Below are positions 41,870-53,616 of a DNA stretch of 64,000 bases, piece by piece. The translations under genes were made by a program, and so were the position numbers. The notes beneath the pieces are model-generated. The model searched no databases. It had not been told where the DNA came from and saw nothing but the letters and a program-made list of their open reading frames with translations. The stretch is taken from positions 1 through 64,000 of the forward strand of contig ML978124.1 in assembly GCA_010015805.1 (NCBI GenBank). The letters are read 5' to 3'. The stretch's first letter is position 1. The number at the start of each line of letters is the position of its first letter. The DNA is from Rhizodiscina lignyota (lineage: Eukaryota; Ascomycota; Dothideomycetes; Aulographales; Rhizodiscinaceae).

Positions 41870-43912
41870 CTAACCCTCCACCTGCGTCTCCTCCCAATTC
41901 GGCGCCTCAGCCTTCTCCAGCTCACGCATAAGCTCCGACGGGAAGATTGATTCCTTCGGGATCTTGCTCAAGCCATCATCAACCACCGGGCCAATCCACC
42001 CATTCCACTTGGCCTTCCTCTCCAACAGATTCTTAATCGGATCACCCAGCGTCGTCCTCGCCACGCCTGCCGGCTCCACGCTGCCTTGGTGCTGCCCGCT
42101 GCTGGATTTCTTCGGCTGCTGTTTGCCCTTCTTGCTCATGTTCTTCGTGCGCTTCAGATACGCTTGGTTGAGCTGGTTGTCCAGGTCGTCCGCGATGCTC
42201 ATGTACTCCTGCATCGCCATGCGGCCCTGCGTGAGCTCCAAGACACGCTCTTTTCGCGCGCCGTTGATGATGCCCTGGCGGCGGAGTTCGCGCTGCAGAT
42301 AGCGGAGTCGTGCAGCGACATTGTCGTCTTCGGCCGCGTTGTATTGCGACTCGTTAATGGTGACGTCCTCCGGCAAGAAGCCGATGTGCTTGAGCTCCAT
42401 GACGAGTCGCTCGTCGATATTCGGTGGAGGGTCGCCAGCTGCGGATCCGAATGCGTTCTTCCATGCAGCAGTTGTTGATTCGGGCATGAATGTCGCTGGT
42501 TGTTGATATTGATGGTGGCTCGTGTCCCCATTTGTCATCGGCATATCACCATCGCCGTCGACATCTCCATTCGTGATACCGTTAACCATCGTCGCATCTC
42601 CATTCGTTTCTGCGCCATGGCTGCCCTTTGGAGGTCTGCCGGGACGTAAGGTTTGCAAGACACGTGAGAGGACAGGGCCACATGAAATATCATCACCTTC
42701 GGCAGTCATATCATTCATGTCCTCCATACTGCCGCGTGCTTGGTTCTGTGGGAGGCCTGGCCCTTCGATATTGTCAATAGCCATCGCACCATCTTCTTCT
42801 GCCCATTTAAGTTTGTATGACTTCTTGTCACGTGGTGGTGTCTGGAACGGCTCCACACGGTCCCCTCGCTCACGGAGAAAGGCGACATCCTCATCGTTGA
42901 GAGGTCGGATAAAAGGCTCAACAAAGTTGGCAAACTGCTGCGCCGAGACGCTCTGCTTCTGCCCCTCCTTTGCCTTGCTGAAGTCCTGGTCCGGAGGTGT
43001 GCCAGCAGTTAACCTGACTAGATCATCGTGAGGGTAACTTTTGACACTGAATATCTCAAGCTTCTCCGCTTCGCTCATACCTGGCGTGACATCTCTGATA
43101 TGGTATATCGTAGGATCTGGGAATTTATTCGGGTCTTCGCCAAACAACTGGAAATGGTTGATTGCCGGTGCCGGTGTGGGCTGATGCGGACTGGTTGGTG
43201 AAGAGCCATCGGACTTTGGTGACTTTACACCCTCAGCAGTTCCAATTAGCGAAGGCGGCGCAGGCGAGGCAGGCGAAGAGATCTCAGACGAATTGTCCTG
43301 ATCCATACCATCTTGCCTCGCAGGTTGATGAGCGCCAACCGCCAACGGTCTGCTCGAGTCCTCTTCCCTCCCCCTCTTCTTGGATACCTTCCCCTCCTTT
43401 GCTTGCCTCTCTTTCTCCTTTACGCGCCGCCTCTCCTCGGCCTCCTTCTCGCTTGCTATTCTTGCCTGCTCTTGTTGCTCCCGCTCCCTGTGCGTCTTGC
43501 TGAGCTCGCGCATCAATCGGTCGTACTTGTCACCCCTTGTCTTGACACCATCCATCAAGGTCTGCAGTCCATCTCTGATTCCTTGAAGCTGCGTAGCGGA
43601 GGGTATCGTATTCGCGCTCCCTCCGCCGCTTGCGGTGAAGATATCACTGAAAGTGCGAGAGTTACCAAGCGGGGAGAGCGTCGTGTTGAAGAAGCTGATG
43701 GCTGGAGACGTTGTGGGGGATTTGGCGACAGCAGAGATGGGAGTTGTGTTGCGGCTGCGAGAACGTCGTGCATCGCGGTTGGCAAGCTTCCCACTTTTGC
43801 TGGCGGAAGTACCGCTTTTACCACCGGCGGAAGGCATTGTGTAGTTGTTGTGATTGCCGTTGGTGGACGGATGCGGTCGCGGGGTGACTGTAGCGGAATT
43901 GGAATGCTGCAC
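41870..43912 (-). CDS. NGG1: SAGA complex subunit Ngg1/Ada3
   Basis: 680 residues, single exon. The N-terminal ~300 residues are disordered with a charged coiled coil (LSKTHREREQQEQARIASEK). The middle carries FPDPTIYHIRDVTPGMSEAE, then EIFSVKSYPHDDLVRLTAGTPP and VEPFIRPLNDEDVAFLRERGD, a block I associate with fungal Ngg1. The C-terminal Ada3 domain has ERLVMELKHIGFLPEDV, LRYLQRELRRQGIINGARK and DDLDNQLNQAYLKRTKNMSK, the helix bundle that binds Ada2 and Gcn5. The protein is part of the histone acetyltransferase module of SAGA/ADA in the nucleus. Length is near that of other filamentous fungi. No break seen. Confidence 0.93.
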   Translation of the reverse strand: MQHSNSATVTPRPHPSTNGNHNNYTMPSAGGKSGTSASKSGKLANRDARRSRSRNTTPISAVAKSPTTSPAISFFNTTLSPLGNSRTFSDIFTASGGGSANTIPSATQLQGIRDGLQTLMDGVKTRGDKYDRLMRELSKTHREREQQEQARIASEKEAEERRRVKEKERQAKEGKVSKKRGREEDSSRPLAVGAHQPARQDGMDQDNSSEISSPASPAPPSLIGTAEGVKSPKSDGSSPTSPHQPTPAPAINHFQLFGEDPNKFPDPTIYHIRDVTPGMSEAEKLEIFSVKSYPHDDLVRLTAGTPPDQDFSKAKEGQKQSVSAQQFANFVEPFIRPLNDEDVAFLRERGDRVEPFQTPPRDKKSYKLKWAEEDGAMAIDNIEGPGLPQNQARGSMEDMNDMTAEGDDISCGPVLSRVLQTLRPGRPPKGSHGAETNGDATMVNGITNGDVDGDGDMPMTNGDTSHHQYQQPATFMPESTTAAWKNAFGSAAGDPPPNIDERLVMELKHIGFLPEDVTINESQYNAAEDDNVAARLRYLQRELRRQGIINGARKERVLELTQGRMAMQEYMSIADDLDNQLNQAYLKRTKNMSKKGKQQPKKSSSGQHQGSVEPAGVARTTLGDPIKNLLERKAKWNGWIGPVVDDGLSKIPKESIFPSELMRELEKAEAPNWEETQVEG

Positions 43913-44482
43913 ACGCGGAGATAGGTCCGCAGTGGGAGATCTAACTCGGCGCCGATGGATGCAAGAGGTCTAAAGGCTGCGAATGCTCATGCGACTTTGA
44001 TGAAGCGGCAAGGTGTTTGATGGAAAGTTGATGGTGGAAGTTGAATGGCGCTTCTTGGCGATTGCGCTGCAGCCTTATGATCCGCAGTCCGCGCGCTAAG
44101 CCAAGCTAAGCTCCGAAAACGCCGAAGATCACGTGCAGTGCTCCAGTCCTCTGCGATTCCCATATAGCTTGTTCGAACCATAGTAACAGACACAGTGTTT
44201 ATTCGCAACTGCTATCGAGATTGTACAGTGTCAATGCGTGGAACTATATTGTGAGAAGAAGTAACTCAATAACGAAGGCCCATGAAATCCAAACACAGCA
44301 GTAGCAACTGGGTTTACTCTTCTACACTTGCGAGAGCATCAGTTAAGCCTTGGTTGAAGACACCTTAGACTATATGTGTTAGAACTTCACAGCTTCAGCG
44401 TGCATGACATGTACGTGTTAAAGAGTATATGTTGCATGAACGGTATTCAATTCGTTCCTTGAAATCAAGTTACTGCTGCTAT
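43913..44482. other. gene-free stretch with one dispersed-motif copy
   Basis: 570 bases between the start of the NGG1 gene and the end of the NPR2 gene. A CTTGCGAGAGCATCAGTTAAG segment at 44327-44347 matches, with two differences, the repeat at 20197-20217. Confidence 0.5.
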
Positions 44483-46137
44483 TTACTTGCTTATGAGAAC
44501 TACGTCGCCGTACGCGGCCTTCATCTTCGCCAGCACCTCCTTCTCACTCATCTCCAGCTCCGTGCAGATCTCATCGAAGCAGTGCTGCCCGTCCAAGTAC
44601 TTCGCTAGTGGCAGGTCCGGCATCTCCTTGCCCTTGCCGATATCTGCCCACGCGTAGCGATGTACGCGGTACAGGAAGCCTTTGATGATGCCGAACGTGA
44701 TGAAGCGGCGTACGTCGATCCCGGCGAGTAGCGTCTCGTTCTCCACACACCATGCCCTCAGCGGCAGTCCTTGCTTCAAGCTTGTGTACAGCTGCACGAC
44801 CTGTACGCGGTTGAGCGATGTAGAGGCTGGATTCCACTCCCATCGGCCGGAAGGGCTTGGCTTCGGGGTTCCGCTGAAGTTGATATCAGGGTTGGACGAA
44901 GGATTGGAGGCGGGTCTGGACTGCATGCCGGCTCCGGTCGGGGTTGATGAGAGTTCGATAATAGATGACGGTTTCTTTGCATGCGACGCATGAGATGAGC
45001 AAAGCGTTGGTGCTTCGGTGGCTGTGATCGGCATGTACTGTCCCACGCTGATGTAGTTGATCGCCTCGTCCTGTGCTTCTTCATCGACAACGAACTGTCT
45101 AATCTCTGGCGTAGGCGCATAGACGGCCGCGAACTGGAAGATGTCGAGGAGGATGATGCAGTTGTAGTACAGCAAGTGCTGAATGGCCTTGCGTGCAAGA
45201 CTCAGGTCTACATCCGCGCTTTTCGCAATCCTGGCGATAGAACGGATGCCGTCGATAAACGGGACAATGCGCTTCAGCGTGAGATCTGAAGTTGACTCGT
45301 CTCCGAGGAGAGAGGGCTGAATGGTGAGAAGTGGGACATGCCATGCGTGAACTGGAGCCGGAGGAGGACGCGTCGGGAAGAGCTTGAGTTGGACCGTATT
45401 CGCATCATCTGGTGGACCTGGTTACCATCGACTTCATAGATATGTTAAAGGTGGCAAAATAGACATACCGATGGGTATCATGCATTCGCCGTAGTTATTC
45501 AAGTCCTCCAATATCATCTCACACAGAGCGTAGACCTTCTCTCCTTTCTGTGAGGCCATAGTAGCCGAAGGGCTGTCACCTTCGAGGCTCAAGCTGTTCA
45601 TTCCCTCCGAAATATCTTCTTTCTCAAACTGCAAGCCAGATCCTTCCAATCGATCCCAGAGTCGCTCGTCCTCCTCGTTGCTCAGGAAACTGCTCTGCTC
45701 TTCCAAGTTCTTCAACAGTCTTGCCAACTTCTGCACTACGCTCTTATGCGCGGACATGTCTGCTCGCTCATCCAGCACAATCGCCAAGTTGAAGATGAAC
45801 TGGTTTCGGTCATAGCGCTTTGAATCTTCGATGCAGACCGGATAACCGATAACGCGGTACTCGCCGATGCGGACAGTGAGGAGTCTGTCGAAGAATTCAG
45901 CATGTGGGATGATGAAGTCGGAAATGTCAGCGAAGTTGAAGAGAGGAGTAGGATAGGTATTCGAGGAGGAGGCAGGAGCTGGCGTGATCGAGTATTCTGG
46001 GACTTGATGAAGCACGCGCGAGCCTTCAACAGTAGTTAGCCAGTGCCTTTGGAGAGGCTGAATGCGTTCAGCTTACCTTTCTTCGGGTGGAAGCGCGTGA
46101 AGAAGATGGCGCGCATCTTCGGAGTCGAGGGCTCCAT
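44483..46137 (-). CDS. NPR2: Npr2/NPRL2, SEACIT (GATOR1) subunit
   Basis: Three exons, 46077-46137, 45469-46023 and 44483-45417; introns 53 and 51 bases; 516 residues. Family blocks are clear. The N-terminus, completed only after the first splice, is MRAIFFTRFHPKKGSRVLHQ; then FDRLLTVRIGEYRVIGYPV, RNQFIFNLAIVLDE and LCEMILEDLNNYGECMIPI. After the second splice come LTLKRIVPFIDGIRSIARIA, DVDLSLARKAIQHLLYYNC and the winged-helix-rich end GFLYRVHRYAW. Npr2 pairs with Npr3 (Iml1 completes the complex) and restrains TORC1 at the vacuole when nitrogen is short. A Ser/Pro-rich insert sits in the C-terminal half (about residues 320-365). Intact. Confidence 0.95.
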
Positions 46138-46959
46138 AATGGGGGTAGAGTACTGAAAGGGAAGTCGAGAAAGAGACTACATCGTCAAGAGTAGAGAACT
46201 TTGTCGAAGGTGAACTTCGGGGAGGAGAGAGAGGAGATTTAGCTCGAAGGTTGCAGAGCGCGGTGGGAAATTAGGCAGAAACTGGTCGCCTGACCTCATA
46301 GTGAGGAGAGATGTGCGCGTCGCGTCTGTATTCTAGCAATGCGGCTACAAGCGGAGAGTTGTCACAGTTGTGAGCTCGACTTTGGCCTTTGGCGTTGACT
46401 GACGGGTTATGCCAATTGTGGACGCTGATTGGTCAATGGGCCCTGAACTGACTCAAGCTCTCGAACTTTGTTTCGACCACTTTCGACCACTTAACAAATC
46501 ATATACCTTGAGAGCCCGAGTCGCATAGTGCCCTAACAAAGTATTATATACCGTAGATTGCCTCTCTTCGCTATGATGCTGGAAGTCTTCCACTTGCCTC
46601 AAGGTCTCACTCGTCGGAGCTTCGAAGCGCGAGCACCGAGCTTGTCCTTCGACATCGCAAAGAAAGATCATCATGTGAACTTATACTGGAATATTATTGA
46701 GGCGTTTTCAACCTCTTACTGATCACAGCCCAAAAATCTATAATCCTTTCAGTCAATCTAATCTTCCTTTCATATATATATTCAGAGTGAAGGCTTTGGA
46801 TGTCTTCATTTCATTCGTCCGCTTGAGTGGATAAATGGCTTTGAATGGGTGCTGCATGACGGCGCTTTAGGACAGCTTCCCTCGTGAGCTCCACTGTGGC
46901 GACTGAAATTCCCATGCGGTCTATGCCGTCCCTCTCTCAACACTCAATTTCATTCCATC
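46138..46959. promoter_or_regulatory. divergent promoter, NPR2 and P450 genes
   Basis: 820 bases between genes read outward. A 73-codon frame (46453-46674, minus) has no ATG context or domain and is not called. CATATATATATTCAG near 46772 is a possible TATA region about 190 bases before the P450 ATG. Confidence 0.4.
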
Positions 46960-48549
46960 ATGACATTGGTCGGCGAATTGACCCTTGGGACTGGTGCGGG
47001 AGTGCTTGCGGGATGTATTGCAGTCTATCTAGTCTGCATGAGCATCTATCGGCTGTACTTTTGCCCAATCGCTCACATTCCAGGACCCAAGTTAGCCGCT
47101 TTGACTTTCTGGTATGAATTCTATTATGATGTTGTCAAGCGAGGGAAATATACGTTCCGGATTGCAGAGATGCATGAGCAGTATGGTCAGTAGTGGTTTT
47201 CACCTTGCAGTACTCAGAAACAACGCTAACCGTTCGCAGGTCCAATAATACAAGTCAACCCATACGAGGTCCATATCAACGATCCAGAGTTTCACGAAGA
47301 GATCTACACCGGTCCAGGACGTCGGCGAGACAAGTGGGCCTGGTCAGCGAAGATGTTCGGCATCCCGGGTTCCATGTTCTCGACCGTCGCAGCAGACCAT
47401 CATCGCATCCGCAGAGCCCCCGTTAACCCATTCTTTTCTCGTCAAGCAATAACCCGATTCGAACCGCGCCTGCATCACTTCGTTGAGGAACTTTGCGTAC
47501 GCTTCGAAGAGCGCAGAAGCACCGGCCAGCCAGTTGAACTTGAAGCTGCCTTTTATGGTCTCACGATTGACAACATTTCGGACTATGCTTTCGGAGAGCC
47601 ATTTGGCAGCTTGAAGAAGCCCGAGTATGGTAAAGACTGGTTGAATTTGTTCATGGCATTGAGCGAGATGACGCACATGAACAAACAGTTTGGCTGGCTG
47701 GCCCCTCTTATGCGTTCTCTGCCTCACTGGCTCACGGAGAAGGCGTACCCCGAGATGATGCTGCTGATCAACTATGAGAAATGGCTTATGAAGAAGGTGC
47801 AAAGTGTCATAGATGAGCATGACAGCTACTCAAATAAAGAAAAGGAAGCAGACACTGGACATCCGACTATGTTCCACGAGTTCCTAGCATCGCCAAGCTT
47901 GCCGCCGGAAGAGAAAGAGCTCCAGCGACTAGTCGACGAGGCTGGGACGATCCTCGGCGCCGGAGGAAATACAGTTGCTTGGTATCTGAAAAGCACATTC
48001 TTCCACATCCTCGACAATCCCTCTATCCGTAAACAACTAAAGGACGAGCTGCAGAGCGCCATGCCCGATCCTAGCATCATACCTTCGCTGAACGAACTTG
48101 AGCGCCTACCGTACCTCGCAGCTATAATCAAAGAAGGATTCCGCATCTCATTTGGCTTGACGCAACGCCTCCAACGTGTCGCACCTTATGACGCGCTATA
48201 CTACGGAGGATATACGATTCCTCCAGGCACACCAGTCAGCATGACCTCTGTACTTTCCCACACGAATCCAAAGAACTTCCCAAATCCAATGTCGTTCGAG
48301 CCGGAGCGATGGTTGCAGCCAGACTCGAAGCAGAAAGAGAAATACCTTGTGAATTTCAGTCGCGGGACTAGAGCGTGTATTGGCAAGAACCTTGCCATTG
48401 GCGAAATACACGCGACCATAGCGGCGCTATTTCGTAGATTTGATTTTGAATTGTATGAAACGGATAGGAGTGACGTTGATTTTGCGCACGATTTCTTTAA
48501 TCCGAGTGCCCGGGTGGATTCAAAGGGCATGAGGGTCTTGATCAAATGA
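46960..48549 (+). CDS. cytochrome P450 monooxygenase
   Basis: Two exons, 46960-47185 and 47240-48549, with a 54-base intron (GTCAGT...TCGCAG); 511 residues. An N-terminal membrane anchor ([20 protein letters not shown]) is followed by the proline hinge IPGPKLA. The oxygen-binding I-helix reads GAGGNTVAW, where the usual acidic residue and Thr pair is altered to Asn-Thr. The K-helix ExxR is EGFR, the PERF-like motif is FEPERW, and the heme loop is [14 protein letters not shown] with C455 as the iron ligand. The type resembles fungal trichodiene-oxygenase-like P450s and acts on the ER face; substrate unknown. It ends 63 bases from the tail of the MFS gene. It is the best anchor for any metabolic cluster here. 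Confidence 0.95.
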
Positions 48550-48612
48550 CAAATTTCTTTAGGACCAGGATCGGATGAGCTTGCTGCTCCTGTATACTCT
48601 TTCCTTTACAAT

Positions 48613-50145
48613 TTAAGGATAATACAAGAAATGCGGATTCTTGTCCTTCAGCTCCGGCCGATCAGGCGCACCAGCCGCGATTCTAGCTCTCCTCTTCGTA
48701 TTTGCCTTTCTCAAGTAAAAGCTTAGTCCGGCTGTCAAAATCAATGACATGCAGGTCATGCCGATGGCAAAGTAGAACCCTTCCAAATATCTCGGCGCGC
48801 TCTGAACTGTAAATATGAAGCCGATCGCCGCACCAGCGGAGTTCCCGACAAGTTGTACGAACCCCGTAGCAAAGGCGCGCTTGAAATAGCCAGCGTGGTT
48901 CGTTGCCGCCCACACGATGTTTAGCGACGTCGAGACGTACAGACCAATGGCGACCATGAAAACGCCCCAGAAACGCACACCGACAACTGGAGATGCGGCG
49001 AGGATTATATACCCGATGAGGCATGAAGTGAGCGCCGCCAGCAGAAATGGTGAGCGGACTTTGAGGCGATCGGAGAAATAACCCATAATCATGTATGATA
49101 CCGCAGCCACGAAGTAAACTGGGACGGTCAAGAGCTGCGAGTTAATCTTTGACGTGAAACCCAGCCCGGCGATGATAGTCGGCATAAACGTCGTCACGCA
49201 GTACAGCGTCGTATCGATACCAAAGTGGCTGACAGATTGCACGTACAACTTCCAGTCCTTGAGACAGCGCCAGATCTCGCTCCAAGAGAATTGCTCTTCG
49301 GGGTCATACTGAGTCTTATTGAGTTCGATGCGTAAGGCTACGAGTCTCCGTTCGTCTTCGGTAAGCCATTTCGCTTCAGCCGCGGAATTTGGCAGCCAGA
49401 AAAAAACTACAGGTGCGAGGCAGAAACTGATGATTCCTTCGACAATGTACATCCACTGCCACCCGTGCATTCCAGCTGCGTTGATTTGAGTGAGTCCGTA
49501 GGCCAATAGGCCACCGAATGCTCCAGACAAGGCGGAAGCTGCGAATATGTACGTGTTGCGGACGGCGTATTCATCTCGATTGTACGTCATTGTGATATAC
49601 ATCAAGATGCACGGAATGATGGCCGCCTCTGTTGCACCTAGCAAAATGCGCACAGCAATGAGCTGATTGAAGGTTTTGACGAATGCGGTTCCGATGGTGA
49701 GTGCTGACCAACACAATGTTGAGCATGTCATGAGATACTTGGGTGTAATGATCTTCAGAAGTACCGTCCAAAAAGGCTCGAAGACGACATAGGTTGCGTA
49801 TACAACTGAAACTGCTGCTCCATACTCATTGTTAACGAGACCAAGGTCAGTACTAAAGCCTGTGAGATTTGCGTTTCCGATATTCGATCGATCTGTTCCT
49901 TGTCAATGCCGCGATTCTTCTTGAGTATAGCAGTTGATTGAAGTACCAAGAAAGCTCATAAGATACAGTGCGCCGAAGAGAGTGATGATGTTGAGATCGA
50001 GTTTTCGGAGGAGCTTCTTCTCGGCGACAGGGTCTATCGCCGCTATTAGATCGCCGGTTTCTGTATCGTGCTTCGAAGGCGAGGTCTTCTCATCGAACCC
50101 TTTAGAGTCCATGTCGAGCTCTTGTACCTCTTTTGGTGCATCCAT
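48613..50145 (-). CDS. MFS transporter, Dal5/Tna1 (allantoate permease) type
   Basis: Two exons, 49947-50145 and 48613-49898, with a 48-base intron; 494 residues. The splice produces FLGTDRSNIGNANLTGF, the anion:cation symporter motif of TM1 (family LDRSNIGNA). Twelve membrane spans are expected; the TM4 region reads AVRILLGATEAAIIPCILMY and the loop LTEDERRLVALRIELNKTQ is typical. Relatives take up allantoate, nicotinate, pantothenate or related organic anions with protons at the plasma membrane. The start is the ATG at 50143-50145, since the frame upstream has only a TTG. It is tail to tail with the P450 gene. Confidence 0.92.
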
Positions 50146-51118
50146 GCTGAGGGCCGTAGACAACCGGGCGGAAAATAGAGGAACTCAAGATGGCAGAGTG
50201 CGAATTTCCAGCCTTTCTGGATGTGACGTTTGTCCAACAGTGCAATGTAATGGTGACTACGCAATGAAGCAATGGTACGACCTGAGACGACTTCTGCTGT
50301 ACAACGAATCTCAAGGATCTCCTACCTCTACTTAAATAATCTACTTGGGGAATGATCGACATATCCCCTGATAGTTGCGATAAGAGACAATGGGAAGAAA
50401 CTGACTAGATAATCTGGAGACGACGGCTTACCGCGGCCATTGATCCTCACCTCCGCCAAAAGCTACCCGGGTAATATCCACGTTGATTGGATCAATAGCA
50501 TAACTGTATCCTGCGGCGACATGCTCAAGACATGCGGCTCCTTACTCCCGTCACGCGTTATCTCTAGGCAGTGGGTGTAACGATCCAGACAGTACATCGA
50601 TAAGAACAATAGATATGCGAACGTTTCGTATTCATGGTATTCGGCCAACTTTCAAGTAAGAAGCAGGTGTTTAACGTTGAGTGCGCTAGACTGTGGTGTT
50701 GTGCAGGAGCAATTCTCAGTCCCAAATCGTCCCGCTGGAATTTGCGCTACCCCGTACTCCAAGCCAATTTAACGCTAGCAGACCCACTTGGTTCCAGTGA
50801 ACCAATCAGCGTATGAAACCATGCCATAGCCGTAGCAGAAAGATTTTAGTACGGAGTACAAGTACAGTCCTCAAGATTCTTTCCACGAAATAAATTTAAT
50901 AAGCACTACAAGCACTAGGCTACCCTACGTCGAATATCTCCTCTTAGAGGAATCTGCGGTCTACATGGTGTCCTTCAACTGACCAAGGAAGCCTGAAGGG
51001 CAACCCGAAGAAAAGACTCCAATCATGCCAACAATACCTCCTTGATACTCATACTTCCGCCCCTCACACAGTACAATACTCCAAAGGCCTACCACGACCA
51101 AGGAAATGGCGACACAGC
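50146..51118. other. gene-free stretch
   Basis: About 970 bases between the start of the Dal5-type transporter and the end of the secreted hydrolase, both on the minus strand. A TACGGAGTA motif lies at about 50850. No gene seen. Confidence 0.45.
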
Positions 51119-52836
51119 TTAAGCACCTGTCCCTTGGAACGGAAGAGCGTTTGGCTGACAAACTGTACCAGGAGAAGGCAGTTTGCCTTTCCAGTAGTCG
51201 TACACATGGCCCAAGGTACAATTTGATACTCCGGTGCTGCTGGTATGCCCAACCGAGTCCTGCTCCAAGAGCACTGATCCTGGGAACTTGGAAGCCATCG
51301 CGCGCGCGTTTGCCATTGGCGTTACGGGATCGATGGAGTTGGTGATGAAGAGCATGGGAAACGCCGTCTTGTTCTGGACTCCAAGACTAGCAGGAAATGT
51401 GCCACTAGGAGGCGGAGCTACATCCATATTCTGGCAACTTGCGACGACGATGGACCAAGCACCACCAGCGTACCTGCTTTGGGCATGTAGCAGCTCCGTG
51501 TATTGCTGGAAGCTTTCGAGCGAGTCTGTGGTGTTTGCTCTCCCGTGACTGTCAACGCAGCTAATAATGACCCCAGGAGTACTCGGATCCAGAGCCGGTA
51601 CCGTGGCTGGGTTGGAGCCTTGGATGAGCCCAGCGGCTATGAGCAAAGACGTGCCATTGCGATGCTCAAGATCAACGAGAATTTGCGCGAGCAATGGAAA
51701 CATCCGTTCGGGCGAATAGAGAGCATTTAGCAAGACATTCTCGAAGTCCGCATATGTGGCGATCCATGGTTCCTCCACATTCGGATCGTCGATGACCGGT
51801 ACCGGGTGTCCACGAAGATAACCAATGAGCAGTCGGAAGCGAGTTGAAATTGCCTCCGGAGAGTTCTCGTAGAAAGGACATGACTCTTCACCAGCCTCGA
51901 AACAATACTTGAAAAAGCTTTCAACTGCCTGGTCTGTCTGGACAAGTTCCGTGTCCCATCTGCCGCTGTAGTAGCTATCCATATTGCCGACACCGTCTAG
52001 AACGACCCTCCCAACTCGCTCTGGAAACAGAGAGGCGAAAGTCATTCCAAGCAATGTGCCGTAGCTGTATCCGTAATACCAGACTGTCGCGTTCTCCTTT
52101 GACTTTCCGTTTGACACGGCTTGTGCTTCGGCAAACGTGAGCATATCGTGTGCCACGGAAGGAGTGTTGATATATCGCGCCATCCCGTTGGGACCGCCTA
52201 CTGACTTGGCACACCACTCGCTCAAAGCTTTGCCCCAGTAGTACTGCTCAGAGACGGACGTGGAAGAATAATCAGAGACGAGATTTTGGTACATCGTGAT
52301 GAAGTTGTTGCGGATTGCAGGAGCATTGGGGAAGCAGTCGATGGCCGGCCCGCTGTAGTTGACGCCACGTGGGTCGAATGCCACAATATTGACCTTATCC
52401 TGCACACTGTCGTCAGCAACCTGAATCACGCAGTTCCAACATCACAGGGTAAGTAAGCATTAGAGAAAGGTTTACTCACGCCGTACCACAGCCTGAGACT
52501 CTCGGGAGCATCAAGTAGCGAATTTACGCCAGAATCGCCCGGCCCTCCAAAGTTCACCAGTACGTCCTCGGCAGGCTGCTGAACAGCATCGATCTTGATG
52601 AAGGCGATCGACGTGTTACCGACACTGGGGTTGTCGTAGTCCAAAGGGACTTGAAGTCGTGTACAGGTGAAATTGTCAAAGCAGTGGGTCCATTTTACCT
52701 CCGTTGAGGGTGCTAATTTGTTGAAGTCGTAGATCATGGTGCTGTTTTCTGTCGACTCAACTGGAGCAGCCTGGGCTCTCAAGACAGTAGAGAGATATAC
52801 GGCCACAAGGACCTTAAGACTCATGCCTAACAGCAT
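51119..52836 (-). CDS. secreted alpha/beta hydrolase, TAP-like peptidase family
   Basis: Two exons, 52480-52836 and 51119-52420, with a 59-base intron; 552 residues from the ATG at 52834-52836 (a second ATG follows four codons on). A signal peptide is evident (SLKVLVAVYLSTVLRAQAAP). The hydrolase fold shows VNFGGPGDSGVNSL (oxyanion strand), FDPRGVNYSGP, the nucleophile elbow YYGYSYGTLLG, the acid in FITNSIDPVTP and the histidine in DSVGHTSSTG. The C-terminal part matches the TAP-like domain of Streptomyces tripeptidyl aminopeptidase relatives. Paired cysteines and sequons (NFT, NTS, NGT, NCT) fit an extracellular enzyme. It may cleave N-terminal peptides or hydrolyse esters; the exact substrate is open. 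Confidence 0.92.
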
Positions 52837-53616
52837 AGAGACCACAGACGAATGCTGATAAAATGGTTGATAATTGGACGGCAGGCTTCGATGATAGATG
52901 CGGATGAAGGGAGACGATGAAAGGAGCAATCGAAATAAACAACAGATTGAGAGATAAAGAAGGTGCACTTGAACTTCAGTAAACCTTGAGATGGTCCAAT
53001 CTCTAGCCGTCAATGCGGCCTTGCCCATATATATACTCTGAAATTTGCGCAGTGACGTCGCTAACGTCGCCCAACTCACGATCGCAAACGCTTCCTTTGC
53101 GTCCATCGAGCCAAGGGCTGAATTCAAAGGCGGTCAAATCAATGAAAATCCTTGACTACGTGATATTGTGATATCGGAGGTAGAAGCGATTTACAAGGCG
53201 TTCATGCTTCCTAAAGAAGGAAGGGCGACCCAAGCTTCTTCGCAAATCAAACGAATTAGGAAATGCTAACTACTGTCGGTAGTTGGCGGTGCAAGTTAAG
53301 CAGAACCTTGGTAAAGAACTTTGAGAACCACTCATCATTTTAATTTTAATCGGTGCTAAGTCAAGGCACTTCTGGACGCACGATGTAGCTGTCGACAAGG
53401 ATGTATTCCGCCGTCTGACAGGGTTTAAGGGTGCTCTTGCTTCAGCTCTGTTACTCACATGCCGCCTATCCCTTTTAGGTGCTGTTGCGATCTCATGAAG
53501 GAAAAGAGGCTGATTTACCAGAAATTACAATTCGGACAATGCGCCTCAATGTATTTCTTGTTTGGTCGTCTGCTTCCTTGGGCTTGTCCTCCATTCCTTA
53601 GTTTTTTTTCTAAACG
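52837..53616. promoter_or_regulatory. divergent promoter, secreted hydrolase and zinc-cluster gene
   Basis: 780 bases between genes read outward. The frame of the hydrolase stays open upstream of its ATG for about 95 codons, but the residues there have no family match and precede the signal peptide, so I treat this as 5' leader. Confidence 0.4.

Noticed and set aside
43313-43924. 203-codon plus-strand frame
   Set aside because: Shadow of the charged N-terminal half of NGG1.
46453-46674. 73-codon minus frame in the NPR2-P450 promoter
   Set aside because: No domain and no sign of splicing; promoter position explains the DNA better.
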